Assembly (NCBI GenBank): GCA_964569015.1
Contig: CAZMSN010000001.1
Span: 31,445 to 95,444, forward strand
Length of the DNA stretch: 64,000 bases
Direction of reading: 5' to 3'
Source of the DNA: CAYQEC01 sp964569015
GTDB lineage: Bacteria > Actinomycetota > Acidimicrobiia > Spongiisociales > UBA5794
Shown: positions 34,626-44,046 of the stretch, in pieces
Layout of the letters: each line of letters begins with the position of its first letter
How positions within the stretch are numbered: position 1 is the first letter of the stretch
The notes under the pieces: model-generated
Database searches by the model: none
The model's input: the letters and a program-made list of their open reading frames with translations, nothing else
Told to the model about the DNA's origin: nothing
Made by a program: the position numbers and the translations under genes

Positions 34626-35636
34626 ATGAGGACGAAGAAGCGACCATTCGCAGCGTTGATCCTGGTGCTCGCCGTCGTGGCCGCCGCCTGCGGGAGTGCC
34701 GGCGGCGACACCACGAACACTGCGGCGATTGGTGACGGGGTGACCGGGAGCGTCAGGGTCTCGGGCTCCTCGACCGTCGAGCCGATTACGGCTCGCGTCG
34801 GCGAAGCGTTCAATGCCGCCAACCCCACGGTGGGGATCACCGTCGAAGGGCCCGGCACCGGTGACGGCTTCGCTCGCTTCTGTGCCGGTGAGACCGACGT
34901 CAGCGACGCCTCCCGCCCCATCAAGGACGCCGAAGCCGAGACGTGCGCGGCGGCCGGCATCGAGTACGTCGAGCTCGAGATCGCCTTCGACGGCATCACC
35001 GTGCTCACTTCCCCTGAGAACGACGCGGTGAGCTGCCTTGATTTCAACGACATCTACGCGCTCGTCGGGCCCGAGTCCGAGGGATTCTCCAGCTGGTCGG
35101 ACGCCGACGACCTCGGCGCCGAGTTGGGTGCGTCACACGCTCCCTACCCGGACGAGGCGCTGGTGATCACGGCTCCCGGTGAGGAGTCGGGCACCTATGA
35201 CACGTTCATCGAGTTCGTCATCAAGGACATCGCAGAAGAGCGAGGGCAGGAGGTGGCTTCCCGCGCCGACTACCAGGCATCCGCCAACGACAACGTGATC
35301 ATCGACAACATCTCCGGCGACCCGGCGTCGCTTGGCTGGGTCGGCTACGCCTTCTACGCCGAGAACGCCGACGTGCTGAAGGCGATCGAGATCGACGGCG
35401 GTGACGGATGTGTCGCCCCGAGCGACGCGGCCATCGCCGACGGGTCCTACCCGCTGGCACGGCCGTTGTTCATCTACGTCAGCCTGAACAAGCTGGCCGA
35501 GAACTCGGCGCTGGCGCCCTTCGTGGATTACTACCTGTCCGACGAAGGCCTCAGCACGGTGACCGAAGCCGATTACGTTTCCCTGCCGGATGACCAGGTC
35601 GCAGAGACCAGGACTGCGTGGTCGGATGCGAAGTAA
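34626..35636 (+). CDS. pstS: Phosphate ABC transporter, phosphate-binding lipoprotein
   Basis: 336 residues. The signal peptide ends with the lipobox VAAAC, so the mature protein is lipid-anchored. The phosphate-binding segments are VRVSGSSTVEPITARVGEAF (TVxP motif), the DVSDASRP loop and the EESGTYDTF loop. It delivers phosphate to PstCA. The ATG follows AGAAGGAAG. It leads pstSCAB-phoU. Confidence 0.94.
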   Translation: MRTKKRPFAALILVLAVVAAACGSAGGDTTNTAAIGDGVTGSVRVSGSSTVEPITARVGEAFNAANPTVGITVEGPGTGDGFARFCAGETDVSDASRPIKDAEAETCAAAGIEYVELEIAFDGITVLTSPENDAVSCLDFNDIYALVGPESEGFSSWSDADDLGAELGASHAPYPDEALVITAPGEESGTYDTFIEFVIKDIAEERGQEVASRADYQASANDNVIIDNISGDPASLGWVGYAFYAENADVLKAIEIDGGDGCVAPSDAAIADGSYPLARPLFIYVSLNKLAENSALAPFVDYYLSDEGLSTVTEADYVSLPDDQVAETRTAWSDAK

Positions 35637-35702
35637 CGCTCCTGCGATGCCGGCCGGGCCGGACTCACACCACCGACCCGGCTGGCCTCCTCGGCCGCTT
35701 CC

Positions 35703-35708
35703 TAGGAT
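35703..35708 (+). promoter_or_regulatory. -10-like TAGGAT before pstC
   Basis: TAGGAT ends nine bases before the pstC GTG. With the 81-base gap after pstS, this suggests a secondary, possibly leaderless, internal promoter for pstCAB-phoU. Confidence 0.35.
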
Positions 35709-35717
35709 GGCCGCATC

Positions 35718-36635
35718 GTGACGACGGCAGGGATCGATCTCAGCGGAGACGTTTCCCGAAATCGCCGGGAGCGTCGCGTGCGGAGGCTGTTTCTGGCTGC
35801 GGCCGTCTTCTCGGTGGTTGTCAGCGTCGCCATCGTGCTCTCCCTCTTCGGGGAGGCGATGCGTTTCTTGGGGGCCATCGACCTCTCCCAGCTCTGGGCG
35901 GATGGATGGTTCCCACGCCGCGGCCGCTTCGACATGCGCACCATCGTCTGGCACACGGTGCTGGTCAGCCTGATCGCCATGGTCGTGGCGACACCGCTCG
36001 GCCTCGGTGCGGCCACCTATCTCTCGGAGTACGCCAAGCCCCGTGCCCGCCGGTTGCTCAAGCCGATCCTCGAGATCCTGGCCGGGATCCCTTCGGTGGT
36101 GCTCGGTTTCTTCGCCCTCAGGTTCATCACCCCCGAGCTGGTTCAACGGATCTGGCCGGGGGTCCAGCAGAGCAACCTGATGGCCGCCGGCATCGGTGTC
36201 GGCATCCTCATCGTGCCTCTGGTGGCCTCGGTCTCGGAGGACGCCATGCGGGCCGTGCCCCGGTCCCTCCGCGAGGCCTCGTACGGGCTCGGCGCCAAGA
36301 AGTGGCACACCAGCCTCAGAGTGGTTTTCCCGGCAGCCCTCTCCGGAATCACGGCGTCGCTGATCCTCGGGCTGTCGCGGGCCATCGGCGAGACCATGGT
36401 GGTGGCGATCGCCGCCGGCGCCACCGGCGGCTCCCTGCTCCAAGTCAATCCTCTCCACGGTGGCCAGACGATGACCGGCGCCATCGCCTCGCTCGCCATC
36501 GGCTCCGACCAGGTGGCTGGTGAGGCGGGGACCTTCAACAGCCTCTTCTTCGTGGGCCTGGCGCTCTTCGCTATGACCCTGCTCCTCAACGTCGTCAGCG
36601 AGCGCTTCGTGCGTCGATTCCGGCAGCGGTACTGA
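35718..36635 (+). CDS. pstC: Phosphate ABC transporter permease PstC
   Basis: 305 residues with six predicted transmembrane helices. The permease EAA loop is EDAMRAVPRSLREASYGLGA followed by KKWHTSLRVVFP. Also visible are ILEILAGIPSVVLGFFALRF and GLSRAIGETMVV, both conserved in PstC. It forms the channel with PstA. The GTG start is preceded by little ribosome-site sequence. Confidence 0.94.
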   Translation: MTTAGIDLSGDVSRNRRERRVRRLFLAAAVFSVVVSVAIVLSLFGEAMRFLGAIDLSQLWADGWFPRRGRFDMRTIVWHTVLVSLIAMVVATPLGLGAATYLSEYAKPRARRLLKPILEILAGIPSVVLGFFALRFITPELVQRIWPGVQQSNLMAAGIGVGILIVPLVASVSEDAMRAVPRSLREASYGLGAKKWHTSLRVVFPAALSGITASLILGLSRAIGETMVVAIAAGATGGSLLQVNPLHGGQTMTGAIASLAIGSDQVAGEAGTFNSLFFVGLALFAMTLLLNVVSERFVRRFRQRY

Positions 36636-36647
36636 GGAGGACGCACC

Positions 36648-37586
36648 ATGACCACCCGCGCTGCCACCCCGACCACCACCGACCTGGTGGAGCGTGCCTT
36701 GCGCGGAAAGCGGATCGATGTCTTCGGCACCTTCGTCTCGGTCGCCCTGCTGCTGAGCCTGCTCGTCTCGCTCGGCATCCTGGTGACGCTGCTCGCCGAC
36801 ATGATCGCCAAGGGTTGGTCGGTCTTCGCCGATCGGGGTCTCGACTTCGTCACCTCGCCCCTCTCTCCCGATCCGGCAAAGGCGGGCCTGTCGCAGGGCA
36901 TCTTCGGCTCGGTGGTGCTCACGGTCTTCGTGGTGATCGTGGCGTTTCCCCTCGGGATCGGGGCCGCCATCTACCTCGAGGAGTACGCCTCCGACACCAA
37001 GGTGACGAGGTTCATCGTCGCCAACATCCGCAACCTGGCCGGGGTGCCCTCGATCGTCTACGGCCTGCTCGGCCTTTCGATCTTCGTCAAGCTGCTGTCG
37101 GGTGTCACCAACGGGCGGACCTTGGTGAGCGGTGGCCTCACCCTGGCTGTGCTGGTGCTGCCGATCATGGTGATCACCGCGTCGGAGGCACTGCGGGCGG
37201 TGCCCCAGGCGTTGCGGCAGGCGGCATTCGGGGTGGGGGCGACCCGATGGGAGATGATTCGGCACCAGCTCCTGCCGGTGGCCGCTCCCGCCATGTTGAC
37301 CGGCTCGGTGCTCACCATCGCCCGGGCGTTCGGTGAGTCGGCGCCGTTGCTGCTGGCCGGGGCGATCCTCTCCAACTTCTTCGCCCCACCTGCCGGGACC
37401 GGACTGCTCACTCAAATCACGGACGCCGACTACACGGCGTTGCCGATCGTGATCTTCAACTGGTCCCGGCAGCCGCAGAAGGAGTTCGTGGCGATCACGG
37501 CTGCCGCGATCGTGGTCTTGTTGGTGCTGCTGTTGACGGTGAACGCGGCGACGATCATCCTGCGCGACAGATTCGAGCGAAAGTGA
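36648..37586 (+). CDS. pstA: Phosphate ABC transporter permease PstA
   Basis: 312 residues, six membrane helices. Conserved regions: IRNLAGVPSIVYGLLGLSIF, the EAA loop SEALRAVPQALRQAAFGVGA, and IARAFGESAPLLLAGA. It starts 12 bases after pstC with GAGGAGG before the ATG, and overlaps pstB by four bases. Confidence 0.94.
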   Translation: MTTRAATPTTTDLVERALRGKRIDVFGTFVSVALLLSLLVSLGILVTLLADMIAKGWSVFADRGLDFVTSPLSPDPAKAGLSQGIFGSVVLTVFVVIVAFPLGIGAAIYLEEYASDTKVTRFIVANIRNLAGVPSIVYGLLGLSIFVKLLSGVTNGRTLVSGGLTLAVLVLPIMVITASEALRAVPQALRQAAFGVGATRWEMIRHQLLPVAAPAMLTGSVLTIARAFGESAPLLLAGAILSNFFAPPAGTGLLTQITDADYTALPIVIFNWSRQPQKEFVAITAAAIVVLLVLLLTVNAATIILRDRFERK

Positions 37587-38452
37587 GGCCGGTGATGGGC
37601 CAGGGTTCGGTGGAGGATGGCTCGCGACCGGTCCTGAGGACGGTGGTGGAACGCGAGCGTCGCCGGACCGGCCAGGAAGAGGCCGTCTTCGACGTCTCCC
37701 ATCTGGAGGTCTTCTACGGGGACTTCCAAGCGCTGCGAGATGCGAGCTTCCAGGTGCAGGCCCGCCAGATCACGGCCTTCATCGGTCCGTCGGGGTGCGG
37801 CAAGTCGACGGTGCTGCGTTGCTTCAACCGCATGAACGACCTCATCGAGACCGCCCGTGTCGAGGGCGAGGTTCGCTATCACGGTGTCGACCTCTACGGC
37901 CCCGACGTCGATCCGGTGGAGGTGCGGCGCCGCGTCGGCATGGTCTTCCAGAAGCCGAACCCGTTTCCGAAGTCGATCTACGAGAACGTCGCCTTCGGGC
38001 CCCGCATCGCCGGATTCAAGGGGAACATGGACGCTCTCGTGGAGGAGTCGCTCGAACGAGCCGCTCTCCTGAACGAGGTGAAGGACATCCTCGATCAGTC
38101 AGCGATCGCGCTGTCGGGTGGTCAGCAGCAGCGCCTGTGCATCGCCCGGGCGATCGCCACGAATCCCGACGTGCTGCTGATGGACGAGCCGGCTTCGGCA
38201 CTCGACCCCATCGCCACGCTTCGCATCGAAGAGCTGATGCAGGAGTTGAAGAAGGAGTACACGATCATCATCGTCACCCACAACATGCAGCAGGCGGCGC
38301 GGGTGAGCGATCGCACGGCGTTCTTCAACGTCGACGTGCGGGAGAACGGGATGCGGACGGGCCAGCTCGTAGAATTCGATGAGACCGGCAAGCTGTTCAC
38401 CAATCCGAGCGAGCCGGCCACCGAGGGCTACATCACCGGGCGCTTCGGCTAG
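37583..38452 (+). CDS. pstB: Phosphate ABC transporter ATP-binding protein PstB
   Basis: 289 residues. Walker A is GPSGCGKST, the Q-loop is MVFQKPNPFPKSIYENV, the signature is ALSGGQQQRLCIARAIA, Walker B is VLLMDEPASALDP and the switch His is in IVTHNMQQA. About 30 N-terminal residues precede the usual start; GTG 37583 lies in a GTGA overlap with pstA. It powers import by PstSCA. Confidence 0.95.
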   Translation: MRPVMGQGSVEDGSRPVLRTVVERERRRTGQEEAVFDVSHLEVFYGDFQALRDASFQVQARQITAFIGPSGCGKSTVLRCFNRMNDLIETARVEGEVRYHGVDLYGPDVDPVEVRRRVGMVFQKPNPFPKSIYENVAFGPRIAGFKGNMDALVEESLERAALLNEVKDILDQSAIALSGGQQQRLCIARAIATNPDVLLMDEPASALDPIATLRIEELMQELKKEYTIIIVTHNMQQAARVSDRTAFFNVDVRENGMRTGQLVEFDETGKLFTNPSEPATEGYITGRFG

Positions 38453-38462
38453 GGAGGACGAG

Positions 38463-39176
38463 ATGACTACGAGTGACACGAGTTCTTCCGAGCATCGGCG
38501 CCACGACGAGGCCCGCCATCGCTTCGCCGCGACGCTCGACGAGATTCGAGGCGGGATGGTGCGCATGGGATCGCTGGTGGTCGAGAACACCCGCCGAGCC
38601 GGCGAGGTGATGATCGAGAACCGGCTCGACGTGGCGCCTTTGGTGCGCGCGGCCGACGACGAGATCAACGAGGCGTATGCCCGCCTCGAGCAGCTCAGCT
38701 TCGAGACCCTGGCCCGGCAGCAGCCGGTGGCGAAGGATCTGCGCTTCCTGGTGGCAACGACCCGGATCCTCTACGAGCTGGAACGGTCGGGCGACTTGGC
38801 GGTCAACTGTGCCGGCATCGTCGAGAAGCTGGATGGGCTGCCCGATTCCCCGAAGCTCATGGGCCTGCTGGCTCGGATCCTCGACGAGGCCTGTGCGCTG
38901 TTCGCCCGCGCCATCGACGCCTTGGCGGACCTCGATGCCTCGTCGGGGGAGCGCCTCGACCGGGAGGACGACGTCGTCGACGATTTGGTCTCTCGTCTCT
39001 ACCAGCAGGTCGGGATCGAGAGTGAGGCGATCGGTCTAGAGACGGCGGTGGGTCTCTCCCGGCTGGGACGGTTCCTGGAGCGCATCGCCGACCATGCGGT
39101 GAACATCGGCGAGAACATCGCCTTCATCGTCACGGCCGAGTTTCCCGGCGACACCCACGTCGTGTTGCGCGGCTAG
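38463..39176 (+). CDS. phoU: Phosphate signalling protein PhoU
   Basis: 237 residues forming two three-helix PhoU repeats. Metal-binding-type motifs are ADDEINEAYARLEQ and, in the second half, REDDVVDDLVSRLYQQ, with ERSGDLAVNCAGI and ERIADHAVNIGENI as the E-R-x-(G/A)-D-x-A-x-N pair. It links Pst to the sensor kinase and keeps it off at high phosphate. ATG 38463 follows GGGAGGA. Confidence 0.94.
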   Translation: MTTSDTSSSEHRRHDEARHRFAATLDEIRGGMVRMGSLVVENTRRAGEVMIENRLDVAPLVRAADDEINEAYARLEQLSFETLARQQPVAKDLRFLVATTRILYELERSGDLAVNCAGIVEKLDGLPDSPKLMGLLARILDEACALFARAIDALADLDASSGERLDREDDVVDDLVSRLYQQVGIESEAIGLETAVGLSRLGRFLERIADHAVNIGENIAFIVTAEFPGDTHVVLRG

Positions 39177-39204
39177 GGCTGGGCGCCCGCTCCGTGACCC
39201 CCTC

Positions 39205-39237
39205 GGCGCACTCCGCCAGCTCTGCTGGCGCTGCGCC
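39205..39237. terminator. Strong palindromic hairpin after phoU (REP-like)
   Basis: GGCGCA pairs with TGCGCC, and the inner CGCCAGC pairs with GCTGGCG around a TCT loop. It lies between the convergent phoU and the secreted-protein gene. There is no U tract, so it is either a bidirectional transcription barrier or a repetitive extragenic palindrome. Confidence 0.6.
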
Positions 39238-39272
39238 AGGTCCCCCCTGATGCCAAGGAGGGGGTGAAACGG

Positions 39273-40214
39273 CTATTGCAGGACGGAGCGGATCTGGACT
39301 ACCTGGTAGAGGGTGTCGAAACGGTCGGTGACGGTGGTGGCCATCGGAACCGGGTCGGACCAGCCTGAGCCGGTGTTCCACCGCCACTCACCGATCCACG
39401 TCACCTCAGTCGACACCGGATACCCGTCAGGAAACCCGGCCCTGGTGCTCGTCGTCTCATACATGTGGGTGCCGGCAGGATCCTCATGACTCCCCGCCGC
39501 CGCCGGGGCCTGCTCGAACGTCGCAGCGGTCGTGGTGGCGATGCCGCCGTCACCGAAATCCCACCGCAACTGTGAGATCCACGCCCACGCCTCCAACTCG
39601 ATGGTGGCACCCGTCTCAGGATCAATCCAGGTGACCCCGAACGGGGCCACCTGCGCATCAGCCCCGTACCACACCCACGTCTCCAACCCGGTCAGGCCCC
39701 ACACCACCGGATCCTTGTCGAACCCCGGCTCGCTGCGACGCCGCTCGACTTCCTCCCACACATCAACAGTGACACTCACATCCACACACACCGTGCGATA
39801 TACGTTCCCGTCGGCGCTGATAACCGCATCATCCGGCGTCAACGGCTCCTGATCCACCCGCCCGACGATCTCGCCGACATCTCCGGCATGGACGATTTCC
39901 CCGGCATCTGGCCCCTCCCCCCACACCAACCACTGCAACACCCTCGGCCGAGGAGGATCGCCCTCACACACACCATCGAGCACCTGACCAGGCCCCCACA
40001 CCGGCCCAAACACCGACTCGCCGTCGACCCCATCGTCAGCCGAAACATCATCACCACCAGAACCCGTCGCGATACACCGGTTGCCGGACGGCCCCTGGTC
40101 GCAGACTGCCCCGGGGGGAGGTTCAGACTGAGACGGGTCCTCGGCAGTTTGCGCGAGCGCAGTGCCGCTGCCCAACACCATGACCGCTGCGACGATCACC
40201 AATATGCGTTTCAT
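39273..40214 (-). CDS. Secreted protein of unknown function, PKD-like region
   Basis: 313 residues. It starts at MKRILVIVAAVMVLGSGTAL, a signal peptide with cleavage after ALA, followed by a Ser/Pro/Asp-rich spacer. A Trp-rich middle (LRWDFGDGGIATTTA, then PAGTHMYETTSTRAGF) recalls PKD domains, which contain the WDFGDG motif. ATG 40214 overlaps the stop of the lipoprotein gene upstream by four bases (ATGA), so the two form an operon. No precise family is recognised. Confidence 0.65.
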   Translation of the reverse strand: MKRILVIVAAVMVLGSGTALAQTAEDPSQSEPPPGAVCDQGPSGNRCIATGSGGDDVSADDGVDGESVFGPVWGPGQVLDGVCEGDPPRPRVLQWLVWGEGPDAGEIVHAGDVGEIVGRVDQEPLTPDDAVISADGNVYRTVCVDVSVTVDVWEEVERRRSEPGFDKDPVVWGLTGLETWVWYGADAQVAPFGVTWIDPETGATIELEAWAWISQLRWDFGDGGIATTTAATFEQAPAAAGSHEDPAGTHMYETTSTRAGFPDGYPVSTEVTWIGEWRWNTGSGWSDPVPMATTVTDRFDTLYQVVQIRSVLQ

Positions 40215-40876
40215 TCTTTCCACGCTCCGAAATCCCAGATCAGCCATTGCCCGTCGTCTTTCCGCTTCATCTCTGCCCGCCACGTGAACTCGGTCCACCC
40301 CTCCAGTTCATTCAGGACCACACCGTCGGCGTCCACGAACTGTGCCGGCTCAGGCTGGGTTGACTGCATGGGCATCATCATGTAGCCGTCGGGGATGAGT
40401 TCCTCAGGGCAACCGATTGAGAGGGCCTCACCCAGATCGGCGTTCAGCAGTCGAATGCCATCTTCCACGTAGCCGGCAAACAGCTCGGCCTGCTCTTGGA
40501 TCTCGGGCCCGTCGGGGTGATACAACATTGACAACACCCCGAGATCATCGGTGGGATGAGCCTCTGCCCATTCCATGAACTTGTTGGCTTCCACCCACCA
40601 GCGATCAAGGTCTTCGCAGGTCTCAACCGTCAGGTCGATCTCCGGTGGCCCCTCATCATCCGGCACCGGCACCGTCGTGGTCGTCGACGTCGAAGTCGTC
40701 GTGGTGGTGGTCGACGTTGAGGTGGTGCTCGTTGTTGTGGTGGCGGCAGCCACGGTGGTCGATGTGGTAGTGGAAGTAGGGGTGGCGTCCGAGCCCGAAC
40801 AAGCCGCCAGCAGCAACCCGAGCGCTGCCAGCAGCCTCAGGCTGCGGCCGCTGCGTGGTGTGTACCCCTTCCCCAT
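40211..40876 (-). CDS. Lipoprotein with Thr-rich linker
   Basis: 221 residues from ATG 40876. The lipobox LLAAC lies near residue 25. A Thr/Ser-rich stretch of about 45 residues follows (encoded by GTGGTCGTCGA-like repeats on the + strand), then an alpha/beta domain with ETCEDLDRWWVEANKFMEWA. The C-terminal region FTWRAEMKRKDDGQWLIWDF resembles an NTF2-like or SnoaL-like end. The substrate is unknown. Confidence 0.65.
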   Translation of the reverse strand: MGKGYTPRSGRSLRLLAALGLLLAACSGSDATPTSTTTSTTVAAATTTTSTTSTSTTTTTTSTSTTTTVPVPDDEGPPEIDLTVETCEDLDRWWVEANKFMEWAEAHPTDDLGVLSMLYHPDGPEIQEQAELFAGYVEDGIRLLNADLGEALSIGCPEELIPDGYMMMPMQSTQPEPAQFVDADGVVLNELEGWTEFTWRAEMKRKDDGQWLIWDFGAWKE

Positions 40877-41074
40877 CGGGGAGGCATTATGCACCACCTC
40901 CCCCCGTAATGCAAAACACGCCTTTGTGTTGTTTAACATTTCATACAAGTGACCACGCTGCCTTCCTCAGGCTTCCTCTCACCCTCGCTTGGGAAGGGAG
41001 CGTCGGAGAGGCCGGGGTGTAACGGCAAGACGGGCCATACTGCGGGCGGAATCGCACGAGGAGGCACGAGCGCC

Positions 41075-42730
41075 ATGGCGGCCGAGCTGTTCGCCAAGCA
41101 CGAGGGGAGACTGCGCAAGGCGGTCGACGCCCTCGGCAGCGGCGCCCGCTGGAGCCCGTTCCCGGAGAGTCCCCGGGCTTACGACGAGACGGCGCCGGCG
41201 GCCGGGGAGGAGAGATTCACAGCCCGTCTCGGCAGGCCGTTCGAACTCGACCAGCCCTCCCGTAGCGTCGGCCGGACGGCCGAGCGATCGCCGTACGGGA
41301 TCGACCTCGATGTCGAGTACCCGATCGCCGATGCCGACGTGATCATGGCGGCTGCCCGAGAGGCGCTGCCCGAGTGGGCGCAAGCCGAGGCGGACGTCCG
41401 GGTCGGCGTCTGCCTGGAGATCCTCGATCGGCTGAGCGAGCACAGCTTCGAGATCGCCCACGCGGTGATGCAGACCACCGGCCAGCCTTTCCTGATGGCG
41501 TTCCAGACCGGCGGTCCCCACGCTCTGGATCGAGGGCTGGAAGCAGTGGCACGGTCGCACGTGGCGCTGGGGCGGGTCCCGGGACCGACGCGGTGGGAAG
41601 CGGCGGGCAAGCGAGAGGCCGGCACGCTCGAGCGGAGCTGGCGTGTCAGACCCCGCGGGGTGGCGGTGACCCTCGGGGCGTCGACGTTCCCGACTTGGCA
41701 CTGCTACCCGGGCCTGTTCGCCAGCCTGGCGACCGGCAATGTCGCGATCGTCAAGCCCCACCCGGCGTCGGTGCTTCCGCTGGCGATCGTCGTCGAGACG
41801 GCCCGCCGGGTCCTGGACGACGCCGGGTTCGATCCCGACGTGGTGCTGCTGGCGGTCGACACTCCCCACGACCCGATCGCCGAGCGCCTGGTGACGCATC
41901 CGGCGGCGGCCGTTGTCGACTACGCCGGTGGGACCGACTTCGGCCGCTGGATCGAACGGAACGCCGCCCAGGCCGAGGTGTTCACCGAGGCGAGGGGTGT
42001 CAACCCGGTGATCGTCGATTCGGTCGACGATCTCAAGGGCACGATTCGCAGCCTGGCATCGCTGGCGTCCACCTACTCGGGCCAGATGTGCACCACACCC
42101 CACGTGGTGCTGATGCCCCGAGACGGCATCGACGCCGCCGGCGCCCGCGTCCCGTTCGACGAGGCGGCCCGGTCGCTGGCCGCGGCCGTGGAAGGGCTCC
42201 TGGCCGACGACCGGCGGGCCAGCGACGTTCTGGGCGCCATCCGCAACGACAGCATCCTCGTCCAGATCGACGCGGCCGCCGAAGCCGGCGAGGTGCTGCT
42301 GGCCTCACGCACCGTCGCCAACCCGACGTTTCCGGGGGCGACGGTGCGCACCCCGGTGGTGGTGGCAGTGGGCGCCGCCGACCGTGGTGCCTATCTGCGG
42401 GAGGTCTCCGGGCCGGTGCTGTTCGTGGTGGCCACCGACTCGACGGCGCACAGCCTGGAGGTGGCCGGCGAGGCGGCCCGGTCCTTGGGCGCTCTGGCCT
42501 GGCTCGTCTACACGACGGACGACGAGGTGGCGGCGAGCGCCGAGCAGGCGGCTCTCGATGCCGGGGTGTCGATCGCTCTCAACCTCGCCGGCGGGTTCTC
42601 CTCGAGCCAGGCAGCGGCACTCGGCGATTTCCATCCCACCGGGGCGAACCCGACCGGCAACGCCTCACTGATCGACCCCGGATTCGTGACGCGGCGTTTC
42701 CACATGGTCGGCGTGCTCCACTCCGGATGA
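41075..42730 (+). CDS. paaN: PaaN-type aldehyde dehydrogenase (phenylacetate degradation)
   Basis: 551 residues of the aldehyde dehydrogenase superfamily, PaaN2-like. Features: an N-terminal segment WSPFPESPRAYDE, the NAD-binding and Pro-rich region LGASTFPTWHCYPGLFASLA, the Lys in VAIVKPHPASVLPLA, and the catalytic Cys in SGQMCTTPH. In other bacteria such proteins oxidise a ring-opened aldehyde in phenylacetyl-CoA degradation. No other paa gene is present here, so the role is inferred. ATG 41075 follows GAGGAGG; a longer frame from 40949 lacks a ribosome site. Confidence 0.82.
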   Translation: MAAELFAKHEGRLRKAVDALGSGARWSPFPESPRAYDETAPAAGEERFTARLGRPFELDQPSRSVGRTAERSPYGIDLDVEYPIADADVIMAAAREALPEWAQAEADVRVGVCLEILDRLSEHSFEIAHAVMQTTGQPFLMAFQTGGPHALDRGLEAVARSHVALGRVPGPTRWEAAGKREAGTLERSWRVRPRGVAVTLGASTFPTWHCYPGLFASLATGNVAIVKPHPASVLPLAIVVETARRVLDDAGFDPDVVLLAVDTPHDPIAERLVTHPAAAVVDYAGGTDFGRWIERNAAQAEVFTEARGVNPVIVDSVDDLKGTIRSLASLASTYSGQMCTTPHVVLMPRDGIDAAGARVPFDEAARSLAAAVEGLLADDRRASDVLGAIRNDSILVQIDAAAEAGEVLLASRTVANPTFPGATVRTPVVVAVGAADRGAYLREVSGPVLFVVATDSTAHSLEVAGEAARSLGALAWLVYTTDDEVAASAEQAALDAGVSIALNLAGGFSSSQAAALGDFHPTGANPTGNASLIDPGFVTRRFHMVGVLHSG

Positions 42731-42740
42731 GCCGGGCCGG

Positions 42741-43334
42741 TCAGCGCCGGGAGCCGAGACCCCCGGTGAGCTTCCACGCCGTGGGCAGGAGTAGCCCGGC
42801 GGCGGCGATCTTGACGAGGTCGCCGACGATGAACGGGGCCGCTCCCTTCTCGAAGGCCACGACCCACGAGGTGTCGAGGAAATGGGCGAGCCAGGGCACG
42901 CCGCAGAGGTAGATGACCAGGCTTCCGGCGAGGAAGGCCGGGACGGCGGTGGCTACGGTTCGGTCCCGGTGCCGCTCGGCGAGGAAGCCGACGAGCCAGG
43001 AGGCGGCGACGAAGCCGATGAGGAAGCCGCCGGTAGCGCCGGTGGCGGCCTGCCACCCGCTGCCGCCGCCGTTGTAGAAGGGGAGCCCGACCAGTCCGAG
43101 CAGGAGGTAGAGGCCCATGCTGGCGGCGCCGGCGTTGCTGCCGAGCACGGCGCCGGAGAGCAGCACGGTGAAGGTCTGGCCGGTGATCGGCACCGGGGTG
43201 AACGGCAGCGGGATGCGGATCTGGGCCGCACCGGCGGTGAGCAGCGCAAACCCGGCCACCAGGGTTGCGGTGACGACCCAGTGGCGGGGGAGCACGACGC
43301 CTGCGATGACGCGCGACGGGATGGTGGTCTGCAC
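42741..43334 (-). CDS. bioY: Biotin transporter BioY (ECF S component)
   Basis: 197 residues with about six membrane segments. The N-terminal half has RIPLPFTPVPITGQTFTVLL followed by GLYLLLGLVGLPFY, diagnostic of BioY, and the C-terminal part has FLIGDLVK-type sequence (APFIVGDLVKIAAAGL). GTG 43334 follows AAAGGGGA. There are no adjacent bioM/bioN, so it may use shared ECF energising subunits or act alone. Confidence 0.92.
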   Translation of the reverse strand: MQTTIPSRVIAGVVLPRHWVVTATLVAGFALLTAGAAQIRIPLPFTPVPITGQTFTVLLSGAVLGSNAGAASMGLYLLLGLVGLPFYNGGGSGWQAATGATGGFLIGFVAASWLVGFLAERHRDRTVATAVPAFLAGSLVIYLCGVPWLAHFLDTSWVVAFEKGAAPFIVGDLVKIAAAGLLLPTAWKLTGGLGSRR

Positions 43335-43466
43335 GGTTCCCCTTTCGGTGACCGAGCGGAATCCTAGGACACTGCCACGGAACGACGATTGCCGCCGGTG
43401 GATCTCCGAGCGATCTCGGAGGCGGGATCGCTCAAGGGGCCTGCCGCGGCGGGCGACAAATCGAGA

Positions 43467-44042
43467 ATGGATCACGGGCGGAGCGAGACGACGAGGCCGA
43501 TGCGCCGGCGGGCGGTGCTCGCCCTCGTGGTGGCGGCGACGCTGGCATTGGCGCCGGTGGCGTCCGCTTCCTCGGGACTCGATCCGGCCGCCCACGAGCC
43601 TCGGTCGAGCCGCCAACCGGTCACCGATCACGCTCAGACCAGGGGATTCGAGATCAGTCACATCCAGATCCCGTCGCTGGGCCTCGACCTGCCGGTCTAC
43701 GAGGGCGTGGCGCCGGAGGTGCTTGACAAGGGCGTCGGCCATTGGGCCGGCACCGCCCTGCCGGGCGACGACGGCAATGTGGTCCTCGCTGGGCATCGCA
43801 CCACCCACACTGCGCCGTTCCAGGACATCGACCAGCTCGAGATCGGGGCGCTCATCTACCTCACCGATGGTTGGGATTTCGAGGTGATGTACCGGGTCAC
43901 CGACGTGTTCGTCGTCACTCCCGACGACATGTGGATCACCTTCGACGGCGACCGCCCGATGGCGACGCTGTTCGCCTGCCACCCGAAGGGTTCCGAGCGG
44001 CAGCGGATCGTGGTGCGCGCCGAGATGCTCTTCGGCGCCTGA
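43467..44042 (+). CDS. Class E-like sortase
   Basis: About 191 residues. A signal peptide or anchor is RRRAVLALVVAATLALAPVA. The sortase core has IQIPSLGLDLPVYEG, the catalytic His in VVLAGHRTTH, the Cys in LFACHPKGS and the Arg in RQRIVV. TLxxCHP fits class E, common in GC-rich actinobacteria. It attaches proteins to the cell wall. The start is uncertain; ATG 43467 or ATG 43500 are the best candidates. Confidence 0.85.
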   Translation: MDHGRSETTRPMRRRAVLALVVAATLALAPVASASSGLDPAAHEPRSSRQPVTDHAQTRGFEISHIQIPSLGLDLPVYEGVAPEVLDKGVGHWAGTALPGDDGNVVLAGHRTTHTAPFQDIDQLEIGALIYLTDGWDFEVMYRVTDVFVVTPDDMWITFDGDRPMATLFACHPKGSERQRIVVRAEMLFGA

Positions 44043-44046
44043 GGGC

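Noticed and set aside
34529..35053. N-terminal extension of the SenX3-like kinase across pstS
   Set aside because: It would overlap the pstS gene on the opposite strand and has no membrane or sensor features.
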